Numbered from the stretch's first letter, positions 1 to 12,066 are shown. The stretch is DNA of 64,000 nucleotides from Mortierella sp. BCC40632 (GCA_011634665.1 WAEK01000005.1:2613001-2677000); one strand, 5' to 3'. The notes: generated by a model from the sequence alone, not told the origin. Program-made: numbers and translations.

Positions 1-301
1 TCTTGGGTCGCCGATGGTAATTCTCCATGGAAAGAGATGCGTGTCCTGGGAATTGTTTCGAAAGAGAGAGAAAGGCTCTTGTTGATCATTTTGTTGCCTA
101 CCAAGAAAAGAAGAAGAAGAAAAAAAAAGCAAGTCCTCTACACGTGATTGTCTACTGTACTGGCCTTGACCTTTTTTTTCTTCTTGCCAGGGCAAAAGGG
201 GAAGATCATGCCAACACTTTGGCTGTTCCCTTCCTGAACCCAAAGGCCGACCACTTTTATTACTATTATTTTTTACATTAACATCGTTTCTACAATAATA
301 T
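1..301. other. Spacer at left edge, no gene seen
   Basis: This stretch lies downstream of the first arrestin gene (minus strand) and reaches the window edge. It holds A-rich runs near 115-130 and an open frame at 27-281 whose translation is lysine- and tyrosine-rich low complexity. No domain, splice signal set or RNA gene could be supported. It probably contains the 3' UTR of the arrestin gene. Confidence 0.5.
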
Positions 302-3300
302 CTATGCAAAAATTACTGGTGATCGTGGGCCGGTAACATGCAGGTCCACTAGCAAATCAGAGTGGGAAAAGAAAGAATAGGAAAAAAAAAAAGCGTGTGC
401 GTTAGATTCCTAGGTCAATCTCATTTGCTTGACCCATAATAAACCCCTCTTTTCTCTCTCTCTTGCCTACTTACTCTCGAGCCGGAACTCTCGGTTTACC
501 GCCATAGTTGCGGCGATATCACTCGAAGCAAGATTTGCAGAGGTCGGCAAAGGACTATATGCATTATGTGGCGAAGACGGCAATGACGTAGGTGGTGTCG
601 TGGAGGTGGGCGAAGAAGCAGGTGAGTATGGCGTGGGACTAGTAGAACCCAAACCTTGTTTTACTCCCCCTTCCTGTCGATCCCTTCTCGAGATAGGAGG
701 TGAGGAGGTAGGATTGGGTGAGATCGGGACAAGTCCACAGAGAAGCATTAATTGAAGGGTATGTGTTCGACTAATATTCTTGGTCTCCGTCTCAGGCGCC
801 AACTCGGATGGACCCGGGATCTGGACCATGACAACCGTCTCCCACACATCCTCTTCTTCTTCTTCTTCTTCTTCTCGTTCATAGCCATCTTCACTTTCTT
901 CAGTTTCGGACTGTTCGCTGTCCTCTTGGATCTGCTGAATTGTTTGATCCGCACCGAGTAAAGTCTCTCGTCCGTGTTTGAGGGCTTCCTGAGAAGAGCG
1001 TTGATCCCGACGTCGAGCAAGTCGACCAAGACGACGGAACTGTTGTTCTCGTTGTTGAAGATAGTTTCGTTCCTGTTGTTGAAGCATTGATGTGAGAGGC
1101 ATGGACAGAACCTCGGTTTTGAATTTTGCTTCCACACTGTTGATCATTCGAGTCGCTCCAGTCCTGGGTGGGTTAGCAAGCTTTATATGTTGTAACTGTG
1201 AAGGAGAAGGAGAAGGAGGTACTGGGGGTAATGGGGAGGTGTGAACTAGAGGTGGGGACGATGGCCTCAAGACTGGTGAAAGAGCCAAAGATTGAGTAGT
1301 GGCGGCAGGAACGGCGGCAGTGGCAGATGTCGTAACCGAGGCATTGAGGTCAAACGAATGATCCATACTATGTCGCTTGGGTTTGAACAAGAGTCGTTTG
1401 AGATCATTGGATTGGTAGCGTCGATGCACAGAAGGATCCTGTTGCAGTTGGTGTTGGTGTTGTTGTTGAGGTGACAACGCCGATAGGTGGTGGACCTTGG
1501 GATCTGTTGCAGGCCCTGTGGTCGGATAGAGATCAATCAGATGAGAATGACTTCCGCTGTATGACTTCTCTTGGTATATAACACCCCCTTCTCCTGTCAA
1601 AGTGACTTCTTGCTCACCACCATGATCTCCTTGCTTCGACCGCGAGGATCGGACAGAGGACTTGTTACTGCCGAACCAGAGAAACTTGTGCGAGGATGTC
1701 TTGACAGAGCCCTGGTCATGATAGCTATCAGGTCGGACCGACTGAATGGAACCTCTCCTTGACACGGTCGCCGCCGAGGTCGAAGTAGCATTGTTTTGTA
1801 AAGGCAGATTGGGTTGCTGCTGAGCGGATGAAGAAAGATTCTGAAGTGACTTTTTGGAAGAAGGTCGGGCCGCGGGGGTTGTGGGCGTGACACTGACCTC
1901 ACGCAGGATCGTATGTTCCATCAATTTTAACAACCCCTTCTTGACCACAAACCGGTCTTGAGGTGGCTGTGCTATTCCTGCTCCAACACCACCCCCTCCA
2001 TGAGATTGTTTCTTTGCCCGAGCATCAGCTGAACGTCGGCGGGAGCGTGGTCGCGGTCCAAACCGAATCCGAAGAGGTACTTCCTGTCCTAGATAGACTG
2101 TTTCCGATGGAATCGTACATGAATAAGGTATCCGGAAGGGCTCCCAGACGCCTGTATACTCGGCTTGTGGTTCGTCTTCATCCTCATCCTCTTCTCCACT
2201 TGCCTCGCCTATCCAATGGGTCAAAGGGATGGAGCGATCGTGGCCCGAGGTAGAAGATTCGGATCCATCGTCTGACAGAGGGTCTCCGTGGGAGGTGGTC
2301 GGGGTGGTGGGTGTTGCCTGTCGAGAGAGATGCGTCGATAGGGGCGATGGTGAAGAAGAAGAAGAGGAGGTTGAAGCTACCCTAGTGGGCTCCTTTTGTT
2401 TTTCCTCCGCATCGGCTTCTGTTGTTGTTGTTGCCGCTCTTGCTGGATCCGATTCCTTGTCGTCCGAGATTTGCTTTAGCCGAGGTAGCTCAATCGAAGG
2501 GAGCAACGACGACAAGGCCGACTTGATGGCCTTGGTCGGCAAGGATGGAAGTGGGATAGAGAGTAACGACCGAGGCGCAGGATCCTGAGGAGGGGTGACG
2601 AGTGGGTCGGCGTTGGTGGAGGGGCTTGTCTCTGGATCCAGAGTGGACTGTGGTTTGTCCAAAGGACTAGACTGGCCCTTACCTTGGTCCTTGGTCTCCG
2701 TCCCAGTGGTCGTAACAGACCGCTTCTTGGCGAGAGCCTGGTGAGAGGGGAGAGAGCGTTGGGGGCTCCGCTGGCCACGACGACGGGTCGAGTCGCCCAA
2801 AGGAAAAGTGGTAGTGCCGGCGAGTGCTGCGGATCGGGACCGAGGATGGAGCGAGAGGGACCGAGATGGTTTCATGGGAGGGAGGGCCGAGTGCAGGACC
2901 CAGATCTCTTGACAGGCCTCAATGTTCATGTTTGGGAAGGGTCGGCGGAGGATGGCACGGATCGTGTATCGCATCGACGCATGTGGGCCTAAGCTGCTCG
3001 AGGGGAGGAGCGCCCAGGGTTTGGACTGTCGGTGTGTCCCAAGCAGTGACGCCGGAGAAAGAGGGACAGAAGAGTGTGCGGTAGAAGGTAGTCCCGAACC
3101 GGGGAGAGTCAGAAGCTGTTGTGGTTGTTGTAAAGATTGTAGCTGTTGCTGCTGACGTAATGGAATAGTTGCGTGGGAAGGCAGTGGAGAGGATGTTGGA
3201 GAGGTGGCAACAGCAAGGCGGTGCTGGTCCATAGGATGGGCAAGAAGGATCTCAATCTCCTTCTCATAGACACCGGCGACAATCGTGGATCCACCCTGTT

Positions 3301-4073
3301 TTGTGTGTTCAAGTGGAAAGTGCCAAATATGGTGGCCGAGAATCTCTTCCGTATTGTGATCGACCAGTTTCTTGTTCTCAAGGGCTACAAATTAGATTGT
3401 CAGGAGAGAGAAAGAGAGGAATCACAGGAGAGTTTTCTTTAGTTAGGGGCCTTGCGCACTGCGTAGACCGACCGCCCTTGCGCATGTATGTGGTCATGAA
3501 AAGGGAGGCCGGGGAAGGATGGCCCGATAGAGCCAGGTAAACGAAAAAAAAAAAAAAAAGCAAAAAGAGCCAATTGAGATAGAAAATGACGGAGTCCCTG
3601 TGTATGAAAGTGTGCGTGCGTGTGGAAAATGAAGGATTCAAAAAGAGTCGACTTTGGAATCTTGCGCATCGATCGGAAAGCTCCTCACCTGTCCAACGAG
3701 CCTCTGCTTTGGCCTCATAGAGGATCACAATGTCCTTTCCCCGACAGTCGGGATGACAGGAAAACCGGACCACTCCCTTGATCGAGGCCAGTTGGTCCGG
3801 GGTCGACCCATAGACCAGTGGAATCCCATGTGGACCTGTTTGGTCTGTCAAGATGTGGATTGAGAGCTCCTTATGTTTCGGGACGGTCATGGTAGGGTCC
3901 TTAGGGGTGCGCATCAAGACCCCTTTCGACCAAGAGTGTGGGGGACGAGCCAAGCCCAGAGATAGCGAGTCTGTGCTGGTGAAAGGCTTAAAAAGAGGCG
4001 TAGGTGGGCGAATGGAATGAGTACGGTTGTCGTTGTGGCTGTTGCAGAGAAGGGGTATAAGGGAATAGGTCAC
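302..4073 (-). CDS. Large arrestin-domain protein (arrestin A), three exons
   Basis: Proposed exons on the minus strand are 4073-3689, 3384-475 and 348-302, giving about 1113 aa. Introns use GTGAGG...TAG and GTAAGT...TAG and keep frame. The N-terminal arrestin half holds GIPLVYGSTPDQLASIKGVV, then after intron 1 the segment GGSTIVAGVYEKEIEIL and MRYTIRAILRRPFPNMNIEA. These align with STIVGTYGKMTYKVRATLVR of the neighbouring paralog at 12.9-14.3 kb. The arrestin parts are separated by long Ser/Pro/Gln-rich inserts, so this copy is three times longer than its neighbours. Fungal alpha-arrestins link membrane cargo to ubiquitin ligases; no PPxY motif was seen, so a Rsp5-adaptor role is not shown. 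A stop at 467-469 would end the frame without the last intron, but the 47-nt terminal exon encodes DLHVTGPRSP, matching the paralogs' last exon in the same phase. The start is uncertain: ATG at 3890 would also fit. Confidence 0.8.
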
Positions 4074-4480
4074 GGCGGTTGAGATCGTTGAGCAACAAAG
4101 GAGAGAGAAAGTGCGTGTGAAGGGTAGGGTGTGCGTGGACGAGTAGGGAAAGAGGGCTCAAGTGGTGGATGGCCCGAGCGGTTCCTGGGAGGTGAGTAGC
4201 CGGGTGCTTATGGAGGAAGAGGGCGCGTGTTTGGATGGTTGTGAAGGAAGAGATGGAAGAGGAGACTGCCGGGATGGGGGGTAAAGTGTGCGAAAATGGA
4301 AGTGGAGTGGGAGGATTGAAAAAAAAAATCCAAAAAAAAAAACAAAAAAATTTTTCGAGTAAACCGCAAGAGGCGTCAAGAAAAAATAAAAGCGTCGAAA
4401 GTGAGAGCGGAGGTGAGGACAGTGGGAGTGCAGGTAGGGCAGCAAGAAGAAAGGAGCTCAGAAGATGTCTGCGGGGTGTC

Positions 4481-4488
4481 CTTTTATA
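4481..4488 (-). promoter_or_regulatory. TATA box candidate for arrestin A
   Basis: On the minus strand the sequence reads TATAAAAGG, a near-consensus TATA box about 410 nt upstream of the proposed ATG at 4073. A similar element lies upstream of arrestin C. Transcription start is not shown by the sequence alone. Confidence 0.4.
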
Positions 4489-5793
4489 CGAGCAAAAGAG
4501 TCAGGGGGAGGTCGAGACCGAGACCAGGACAGGGCGAGGTCGCGGATGCATGCGAAAGAAAAACAAAGCACAAGGAGAAGTGAGCTCGGCGAAGGCTGCT
4601 CAGGGCACCCTGGCCCATTACTGCTCCGTGTGGCACGCATGGCAATGACAGCAGTAGACACAACGCTCGGCATTAACCTGTTCTGCTGCCCCTACTCTGT
4701 CCATTTTAGAAGCATGTCCAGACCGGTTTTCGAACCACTCTTCGGCTCTCAGGCCCCTATATGCCCGTGTTAAAAAAGCTTTGCAAACTCTGTTCATTGC
4801 CACGCACATCTCTCTCTCTCTCTCTCTCCTTTTCCCCTTTGCTATCCACTTCCTACTGTCACTGTTACACTCTTCAACTTCTTCTAATCAAACCCGGGGT
4901 CCAGCAGAGTAAACGGGTCGACAATAGCCCAAGAAATTGAGAAAAACAAAATGGGCACAACTGAACGTCAATGCATGTGTCTCTTGCAATGTCAGGAGGT
5001 GAGTTGTCTATGCAACATGCTATGCCATGCCATGCATCGCCTACAGTCCCCCACCCTTCCTTTCTTGTCTCCCCACCATATACACTTTTGAGCTCAATTC
5101 ATTAAAATAATAAGTGCAATCGTGATCGCCGTCCTGTCCAAACTTTGGCTATCTTTGGATGGAAAGATTATACCGGATGGCTGTTGTCCCTTTTTATTTC
5201 GCTTGGTCATCTCCCGGAATTGTCGTTGTTGCTGGCACTGTTTGCTTCCTATATCCTGAACCAATAAATACCCTTTTTATTTTAACGACTTTTTTATTTT
5301 TCAAGGCAAGCCGAAACTGTTCTGTTCTGTTCTGCTCTGTTTTGGGTGAGCTAATTTCAAGCAGCACGAATCAAGAATGGATCTCCAAGAGAGGACACCC
5401 AGTCTTTTCATGGCAAGAGTCGACATGAGCTGGAGAATCGACTTTTAGTTCCCCCAGGACCTCTCTAGTGTGAATGTATGTATAAAAAAAAGCGGCCCTT
5501 AGTGCTGTGGTCTAAGCAGAACGTTCGTCTTTGCTCGAGGGCTATAGGAGCATGGCGTGCGAATACGAGGTGACCATTAACAAAAATAGCCGATCCAGAT
5601 GTCTGTGTAATAGTTTTGCCAACCAATTTGGGCAACAATTCGAAGCAAGCTCCATTGGGCTTGTCTCTTTGTCATCATTCTCAGGAATTGTCCGGCCCTA
5701 TAGGGTATCCGGCCGGCCTGCAGACGCGCCAAGGAAGTGCTTGGAGAGAAGGAATGCCAAGCCCACAGAGGCCCCGAACAGAAATGCTCCTCA

Positions 5794-5827
<34 letters not shown>

Positions 5828-6159
5828 GGCCACCTTGTCTCTCTTCCCTCCCCCCTCCCCCTAGTTTACTCTCCTATCACCACCCCTTCGTCCCCTATTC
5901 CCCCTCCTCCTGATCTGCGAAGAGTCCATGGAAAGCATTCTCGGACGTGCTGCTTGCGTGGAGAACAGAGGAGAGAGAAAGGAATAGAAGAGGAAGGAGG
6001 GCCTGTGCAAGACCGGTACAGCTCCGAAGGCAAGTTAAAATAGCACCGCCGCCAGCTCGATCCGAACCTGATAACTCTCCCTCCCCATCAGCGTTGACGA
6101 CGGAGGTTGCACAAAGGTTAATCGCGTTTTTTGGAGCCAAAGACAGAGCGAGGGAGAGA

Positions 6160-6199
<40 letters not shown>

Positions 6200-7537
6200 C
6201 TTGGGAGCCTATCGTTCCCTTTGCACAACGAAGGCTGTTCTCTTTTCTAATAACACAAGGTTTATTCATCTCACACTCAACTGGGCTGTTGCCAACCCTT
6301 TTTGTATCTTCTCAATCCCTTTAGCCTTCTCGCCTCTGGTTCTACAACCGACACTTTGAGGCAGCGCGCATGCACGCATTGTATGTGTGTGTATGTGAAC
6401 GTGTGAATGTGGTCAAACGGGATCCGTCTTGGGTCAGAGCCAAGGAGCCAACACTTGAGACCCTTGGTCCCCTTTTTTAATCCGAACCATTATCTTCATG
6501 TGTACCCTGACGCAAAAAGCCAAAACTCTCTTTCGTCTCTTTCGAGTTCTCACTTCATCCATACTCAGTCGATCCACGTCGATTTGCCATGCTCAATGGG
6601 GTTTTCTTTTTTCTTTCTGTAAAATGCTTTGATTATTTGCTGCAACAGCGGTAGCAAAAGTGAGATTGGGGAGAGGGAGAGCTCCCTTGCATTGTTTTCA
6701 TTTTACATTTTTTTGTATTCTCTCTCTCACACACGCGAACACGCGCGAGTTTTATGAATTCTTCCTTCCTTCTTTCCTTCCTTCCTTTTATTCGGCAGTC
6801 GCGGTATGGATGGTAACTATTCTTGGTCGAGATTAAAGGGAGAAAAAACATGTATATTTTTATAAAATGCCGAGCCCATCCTAATCTCGAAGAGAAGGAA
6901 AGAGGGAGAGAGAGAGAGAGACAGAGAGAAAAGGGACCTGACAAAGGGTCCTTTTTTTTCGCACCGCTGATGTCAATTGCAAAAGCCCAACACGAGATAA
7001 AAAAAAAAAAAAACCAACCTTGTTAATATCTTCTTACTTCAAGCTCAAGTCGTTATCCCCGATCCCGAGGATGAGATTTCCCTTTGGCTGATGCCTAGAA
7101 GCGCCCAACGTCTTCTCTCTCTCTCTCTCTCTCTCCCCTTGTCTCCCTTTCCATGCTTTTCCTTGCCCCCAACTTCAAAATAAGAGGAAATAGCTGCGGG
7201 CGTAAGGTGCTTTAGAGAATTAACGTTCTGCGGAAAGGGAGGAAGGAGAAACGGAGAGAAGAGGAATGGAAGGAAAAAAAAAACGATGATGCATCCCCTT
7301 CTCCCTTCTAACTGTTCCAATTGCGTGACCATGATAGTTTTCCATAATTGTTCCGAAAGTATCTTGAGCAAGGGGATATTGCGCAGAAACGGATATGAAA
7401 AAGTCTTGGTGCCAAGCCTTGTGACAAAAGAGAAAAAAAAAGGTTGGCAGCATCAGACTTGCAGAAGATGACCAAAACAAAATACGCATGGGTGTAATAG
7501 AGAGCGGGGAAGAGGGGATAAAATGGTGGAACAGAGG

Positions 7538-7568
<31 letters not shown>

Positions 7569-8269
7569 GAGATGAAAGGTCGCCAAGGGCTGTACAGTAC
7601 AGATGTGAATTACAGCCGCATAGAGGGTCTCTCTTGATGCAATTTCATTTTGTTCCGCCACCAAGAACAAGAACTTGTTCAGTCTTTCGAGTGAAAAAAA
7701 AAAAGAACGTTTTTTCTTTTGGTTTGATGTACCGCGTGAATACTAATGCCAAGAATTAAGTTTTCTAACAGAGAAAGGAGATAAGGGGACAAAGTGACAG
7801 AGACATAGAAAGGATGCATGAGTGAGAACAAGAACAGAACAAAGCGCGAAAAAAAAAAGAGAGAGAGACAAGAGAGTGAGAACACGGAAATGAATGCCAC
7901 TTGTTAGTATCCACCTATCCTTTACTCATCAATGAGGTACTCACAGAGGAGGGAAGGGAGGGTCCTTGTTTTTGGGTTCTCCCTCCTCCTCCTCCTCCTC
8001 CCCCTCCTCCAAAGAAGCAACTAAACTTTCTCATGCTTGCTTGGTTCTTTCCCCTTCCTTTCCCCTTCTTCACCCACATTGTTCGGTGCCAAGAGGATCA
8101 CTTTCGGGAAATAAAAACCCGCCCCATCTGAGCAGAAAAAGTATCCGTCAACTAGAGTTTGTTGATCAGCTGGGTTCCTTGAAGGCAAAAGCCTTCCCTG
8201 TCTTCTTTTTTTCCTCTTTTCTTTTCTTTTCTTGGCAAGTTGGTGAGCCCTTTTGTCCGAGAGAGAGAG
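4489..8269. other. 3.8-kb spacer with microsatellites, no supported gene
   Basis: The spacer between arrestin A and the arrestin pseudogene contains many CT, GA and A/T homopolymer tracts, for example A-runs at 5796-5824 and 7548-7568 and GA repeats at 6163-6198 and 6903-6922. Open frames here are low complexity and change character within a few codons. No conserved domain, no intron-consistent exon chain and no RNA gene was recognised. Confidence 0.5.
6163..6198. repeat. (AG)n microsatellite
   Basis: A perfect run of about 18 AG units. It is one of many such tracts in the intergenic DNA of this window. Confidence 0.95.
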
Positions 8270-8490
8270 CGCGTAGTGGCCGCCACCTTTACGACGGATC
8301 AGATCTACCGAAAAAAAAAAAAAAAAAAAAAACCTGCTCGGTTCTCCGTGCTAGTTTCGGTGTCTACATAGAGCGTACATTCAATCTCCAGCTCACAGGC
8401 CGACATGTCTGCGCCGATATCCGAGCGGACCAATTGTAATAGCTCGAAATAAATGGATTAGGCTAAGGTCCGATGCGTATTTTTTTTTTA
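8270..8490. repeat. Duplicated arrestin 3' flank, copy 1
   Basis: This non-coding block resembles 12580-12785, downstream of arrestin C. Shared pieces in the same order are GATCAGATCTAC, TCTACATAGAGCGT/TCTACATGGAGCGT, CGATATCCGAGCGGACCAAT/CGATATCTGAGCGGACCAAT, and a final segment ending TCCGATGCGT/TCTGATGCGT. It shows that the duplication that produced the adjacent pseudogene included its downstream flank. The similarity is patchy, with indels and a poly-A insertion in this copy near 8311-8330. Confidence 0.8.
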
Positions 8491-8654
8491 TTTTTTATTT
8501 TTTTGTTCAAGACATTGGAATGGTAAAACTCAACCATGGACTCGTCGACTTTATTTGTTAATATTTCGTTATTTGACAAGTACACGTGTGCGAGTCTTGA
8601 TGAGTGAATGGATGAGCATATGCGTATGTATGTAGCGTGGTGATCGCGGACTGG

Positions 8655-9405
8655 TCAAAGTCAACACCAACAGCCATGTATCTCTAGAGATCAAGAACTG
8701 GGTACTGGTCGCAAAGGAGGTCGAGGTTCAGTAACCACCGTCTTCACTAAATGAAACTATGACATAAAAGGTAATGAAAAATAACAGCATATTTCTTTCC
8801 ATTTGTCTTTCCTTCTTTCAAGTCTTCCTCTGACTAAAAGGGAGGGGGGTAAAGCCATGGCAGATCAAACAATAGAAATATATAAAAGAGAGAGAGAGAG
8901 AGAGAGAGAGGAAAGGGACCCCTAAACTTACACTCAATTCTTGGCCCAAATAGTTCTCCTGTCAATTCTCTCCCGTCTAGACCTCGGCAACCAGCATTTT
9001 GCTCGTGTGTCTTGCTCATCATCTTTGACTTCATGGTTGGTGATGGCTAGTGAACTTCTACAAGAGTGACTAATGCAGCTCTCTGCCAAATTGGAATGTA
9101 TGGGAACAAACTACTTTTCGTTCATTTAGATAGTAAAGATATCCTTGGTGCTGTCCTTGCTTCCTCCCCCGACATAGAGGTTGGTGTACTGCCTCGGCTT
9201 GATGATAGCAGACCTGATCTACATGGTAGGAGCAGGAGCAAGAGGATTAACATGGACACTTGGCTAGATCTTGTGAGTCACAGGGACCTGCTGACTGACA
9301 AGGAGCAAATTGAAAGAAGTTGCACAGCAGTAAGGGACATTGCTCTGGAAAGTGTTCTTGTGCTGGCAAACAATCATTAGGACATCAGGGAGAAAAGGCT
9401 GTGAG
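8655..9405 (-). pseudogene. Truncated arrestin pseudogene
   Basis: The minus strand carries a damaged copy of the arrestin B/C type. The last-exon match (8670-8750) retains the codons for VPSS-like PVLDLQRYM, written here with a stop (CTAGAG on the plus strand). The exon-2 match (about 8930-9405) keeps the segment around MKSKMMSKTHEQN and most of the Arrestin_C region. An in-frame TAG at 9047-9049 interrupts the equivalent of the QLSP-TMKSKM segment, and further indels break the frame. The similarity stops near 9405, inside the equivalent of exon 2, so the N-terminal half of the protein is missing. It is flanked by a copied 3' region. It is therefore a truncated tandem duplicate, closest by eye to arrestin C. 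Confidence 0.85.
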
Positions 9406-10372
9406 GGCGCGGTTCGTCGATTTTTCATGTAGATCTAGGAGCAGTAAGCGAGGCGGGTGAGTACCAGAACTAGTCGTTCCCCCTTCCCTCTCCTCTCTCG
9501 TTTCATGAACTACAAAGAAGAACTCAACTGTCTACTGGATAACACAAAACGAATCGAAAAAGAAAAGAGGACCTAACTCGACTCGAATACGATTTGTTGA
9601 CAAACACTAGTTCTACTCCCAAGCTAGTGCGATGAAGAGTTCAGTCTGCACAAGGAAGTGTGGTCACCGTCTACTGAACTCACTTGCGCATCTCTTCACT
9701 TCATCAACCTTCCCTCTCGCTCCTCTCCTTCACCTTGGTCCCCGCTTTGGACATGACCGCTCTTGCATTAGGGTACTGTGAGGGTGTATTTAGGTAATGT
9801 GTGCTGGGACAGGAGACTTGTGACCGGTCGACAAAAAGAGTTGGAGGGGCGTATTTAACCATCCTTCTTCGTACAATCTAGTACTCTCTTAATGGGAACA
9901 GAGTAAGGTTTCTGTTCAATTCGCGGCGGAGAAATAGAGAGTGGAGTGAAAGGAGAATGATGATCTTTTTACGCCTCAAACCCTAGTTTCTTTCTTAGTA
10001 TAGAGTTTTTGTTTAGATTGCAGCAGAGGGGCGGGATGTGGAGGAGACCGGATGTTCATTTGACCTTTTTCCTTTTCCCTTCTTCTTTTTAACCCCATTC
10101 AGTTCATGTCGCAGGTGTTCTGAGAGCCGGCTGACCTATTTTTCACATCGTTTATATTTTTAATTCCAAAGCGATAGAAACAGTATGGTGGCAGTGATGC
10201 CGTAAAGATGAACAAGGCGATTGTGTGATTTCAAGAAATGCTAGAGAAAGAGAGAAAAAAAAAAAAAAAAGATGGATTTCAAGTTACCCTTACTTTCTAA
10301 TATTTCTGTTGTACTTGTTCTCCCTCTTCTGAACCTTTTATTTATTATTGTTACCATTATTGCTATTCGGTA
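9406..10372. other. Spacer of unknown origin between pseudogene and arrestin B
   Basis: Similarity to the arrestin paralogs ends abruptly at about 9405. The next 700 nt have no poly-CT character and look unlike the other spacers. The stretch starting TGTTGACAAACACTAG at about 9596 and a site reading TGGTGGCAGTGATG near 10185 are vaguely reminiscent of retroelement LTR and primer-binding sequences, but matching terminal repeats were not found. The part after about 10300 resembles the 3' flank of arrestin C (ATTCGGTACTATGCG versus ATTCGGTATTATGCA) and is probably the 3' UTR of arrestin B. Confidence 0.4.
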
Positions 10373-11881
10373 CTATGCGCGTGTATGTGTGTTAGAATAA
10401 ATGAGTGATTGTATAAATGGATCTGTCTGGATGGGTATGGGTGTGGGTGCTGAAGAAGCATGTGGGGTTGACTTGAGGATCGTGTACTGGTCCGAGCCAA
10501 TGGCTTCCATGTATCGCTGGAGATCAAGAACTGGGTATTGGTCTCCTGGGGGTCGACGCCCAGTAATCACCACGTCCACTAGAAGAAGGAGAGGAAGAAG
10601 AAGAAGACATGCCAAAAGAGGCAAAGAAATGAAAAGAAATGAAAAGAAAATAAGATTCTCGTGTTAGCAACCATACTTTCTTTTTTCTTCACCTTATAGT
10701 TTCTCCTTTCTTTCGTTCCAGCTTTCCATTGACTCCAAAGAGAAAAGGTGCAGCCATGGCGGATCAAACAATAACTAGTAAACTGTGCCTTACTCTCAAC
10801 TCTTAGCTCCATTAAATTTCCTGTCAAATCTCCATTTCCAGAATCGCCCACCTGGACCTGGGCAATCAACTTTAGCTTGTGTGTCTTGTTCATCATCTTT
10901 GACTTCATGGTTGGTGATAGTTGTGGAGCCTCTGGAAGGGTAAAGACTAGGGTTCTCTGCCAATCGGCATGCGTGGGAGTGGGCCATCCTCTGATCACCT
11001 GACTAATAAAGATGTCCTTGGAGTTTTCTTTGCTTCCAAAACCAGCTTTGAGATTTGTATATTGTTTCAACTTGATGATAGCAGATCTGACTTGGATTGT
11101 AGGAGCGGGGGTGCCGGGGCGCAAATGAACACCCGGTTGGATCTTGAGAGTCACGGGGACCTGCTGACCAACATGAAGTACATCGGAAGGAATTGCACAG
11201 TAGTAGGGAACCTTTCTCTGGAACGTGTTCTTGAACTGGCACATGGTTACTGAGGAATCAGGGAGAGGGGGCTGTGGAGGTAGAAGTATAGAGTTCAACA
11301 CGACCACAACTTGTTCACGGATCATGCTTATACAGCCAAAGGGGCGGAAAAGGGTGACTCGGACTTTGTAGGTCATCTTGGCATGGGTGCCCACAATGGT
11401 TGAGGGCATCTGAGGGTCAACAGTAAACTCAAAAGGAACGTTGTAGTCTCCAGGGTCAATCCTTCCTGGCTTTGAATGATTTAAGGCCACGTTGACAATC
11501 TTTTCGTCATGGATATGTTTATCATGGTAGCTGTTGCGACCGGCTATTGGAGTGGAGGTAAACAAAATGAGTTAATGTGAGCGCACGGTTCAAGCTTTTA
11601 GTCATTTAGCACAGCCGAGACTCGGACCAAAATAGAGAGAGAGGATAAAGAGAACACCTACAGGTCCACTTGACCTCCGCCTGAGCTTTATAGTGAATCT
11701 GGATATCATGACCCTTGCAATCATAGTTGTTTTTAAACTGAACCCAGCCTCGGATGACAGCGGGTGCATCAGGAGAACCAGTGAAGACAGGTTCACCTCC
11801 GGGCCACTTTTTATTTGAGTCAAGGGTAAGCTTTAATACCTTGCTCTTCAAAATCTGTCCTTGAAGTTGCCCTTGTGTCAT
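10373..11881 (-). CDS. Arrestin-domain protein (arrestin B), three exons
   Basis: Exons on the minus strand are 11881-11662, 11543-10794 and 10578-10373, giving 391 aa. Splice sites are GTAGGT...TAG and GTAAGG...TAG, both in phase 1, the same as in arrestin C. Exon 1 carries the start of the Arrestin_N fold with SPDAPAVIRGWVQFKNNYDC and HYKAQAEVKWT. Exon 2 holds PSTIVGTHAKMTYKVRVTLF, the C-terminal arrestin segment VPYYCAIPSDVLHVGQQVPV and KMMNKTHKLKLIAQVQVG. The last exon encodes DVVITGRRPPGDQYPVLD, then a 36-residue tail absent from arrestin C. No transmembrane segment and no PPxY motif are visible. The protein is expected to be a cytosolic adaptor by family, but its partner is unknown. The start ATG at 11881 matches that of paralog C (MTQ...). 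Confidence 0.9.
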
Positions 11882-12066
11882 TTTTGCTTTTTTATAATTT
11901 ATTCTTCTTGACTAGTGCTTGGGAGGAGGGGGGGGGTGAGGGGGTGGGGTGGGGGGGGGGGGGAATCAATGAGTTGTGGTTGATGATGAATAAAATTGAT
12001 GAAAAAATAGAGAGCGGGTGACGAAAAAAAAAAAAAAAAAAAGCTCTTTCCTCTCTTCCTGAACGA

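Noticed and set aside
429..755. Plus-strand open frames across the arrestin A region (429-3540)
   Set aside because: They lie antisense to exon 2 of arrestin A, and their composition is explained by that coding sequence.
5500..5575. tRNA-like stretch (TGGTCTAAGCAG ... GTGCGAATACGAGG)
   Set aside because: Box A and box B resemblance is partial, the acceptor stem does not pair and the anticodon loop would be nine bases. Not supported as a tRNA or SINE.
9066..9380. Plus-strand 104-codon frame over the pseudogene
   Set aside because: Equivalent antisense frames occur over arrestins B (10969-11253) and C (13349-13666), so it is a shadow of the arrestin sequence.
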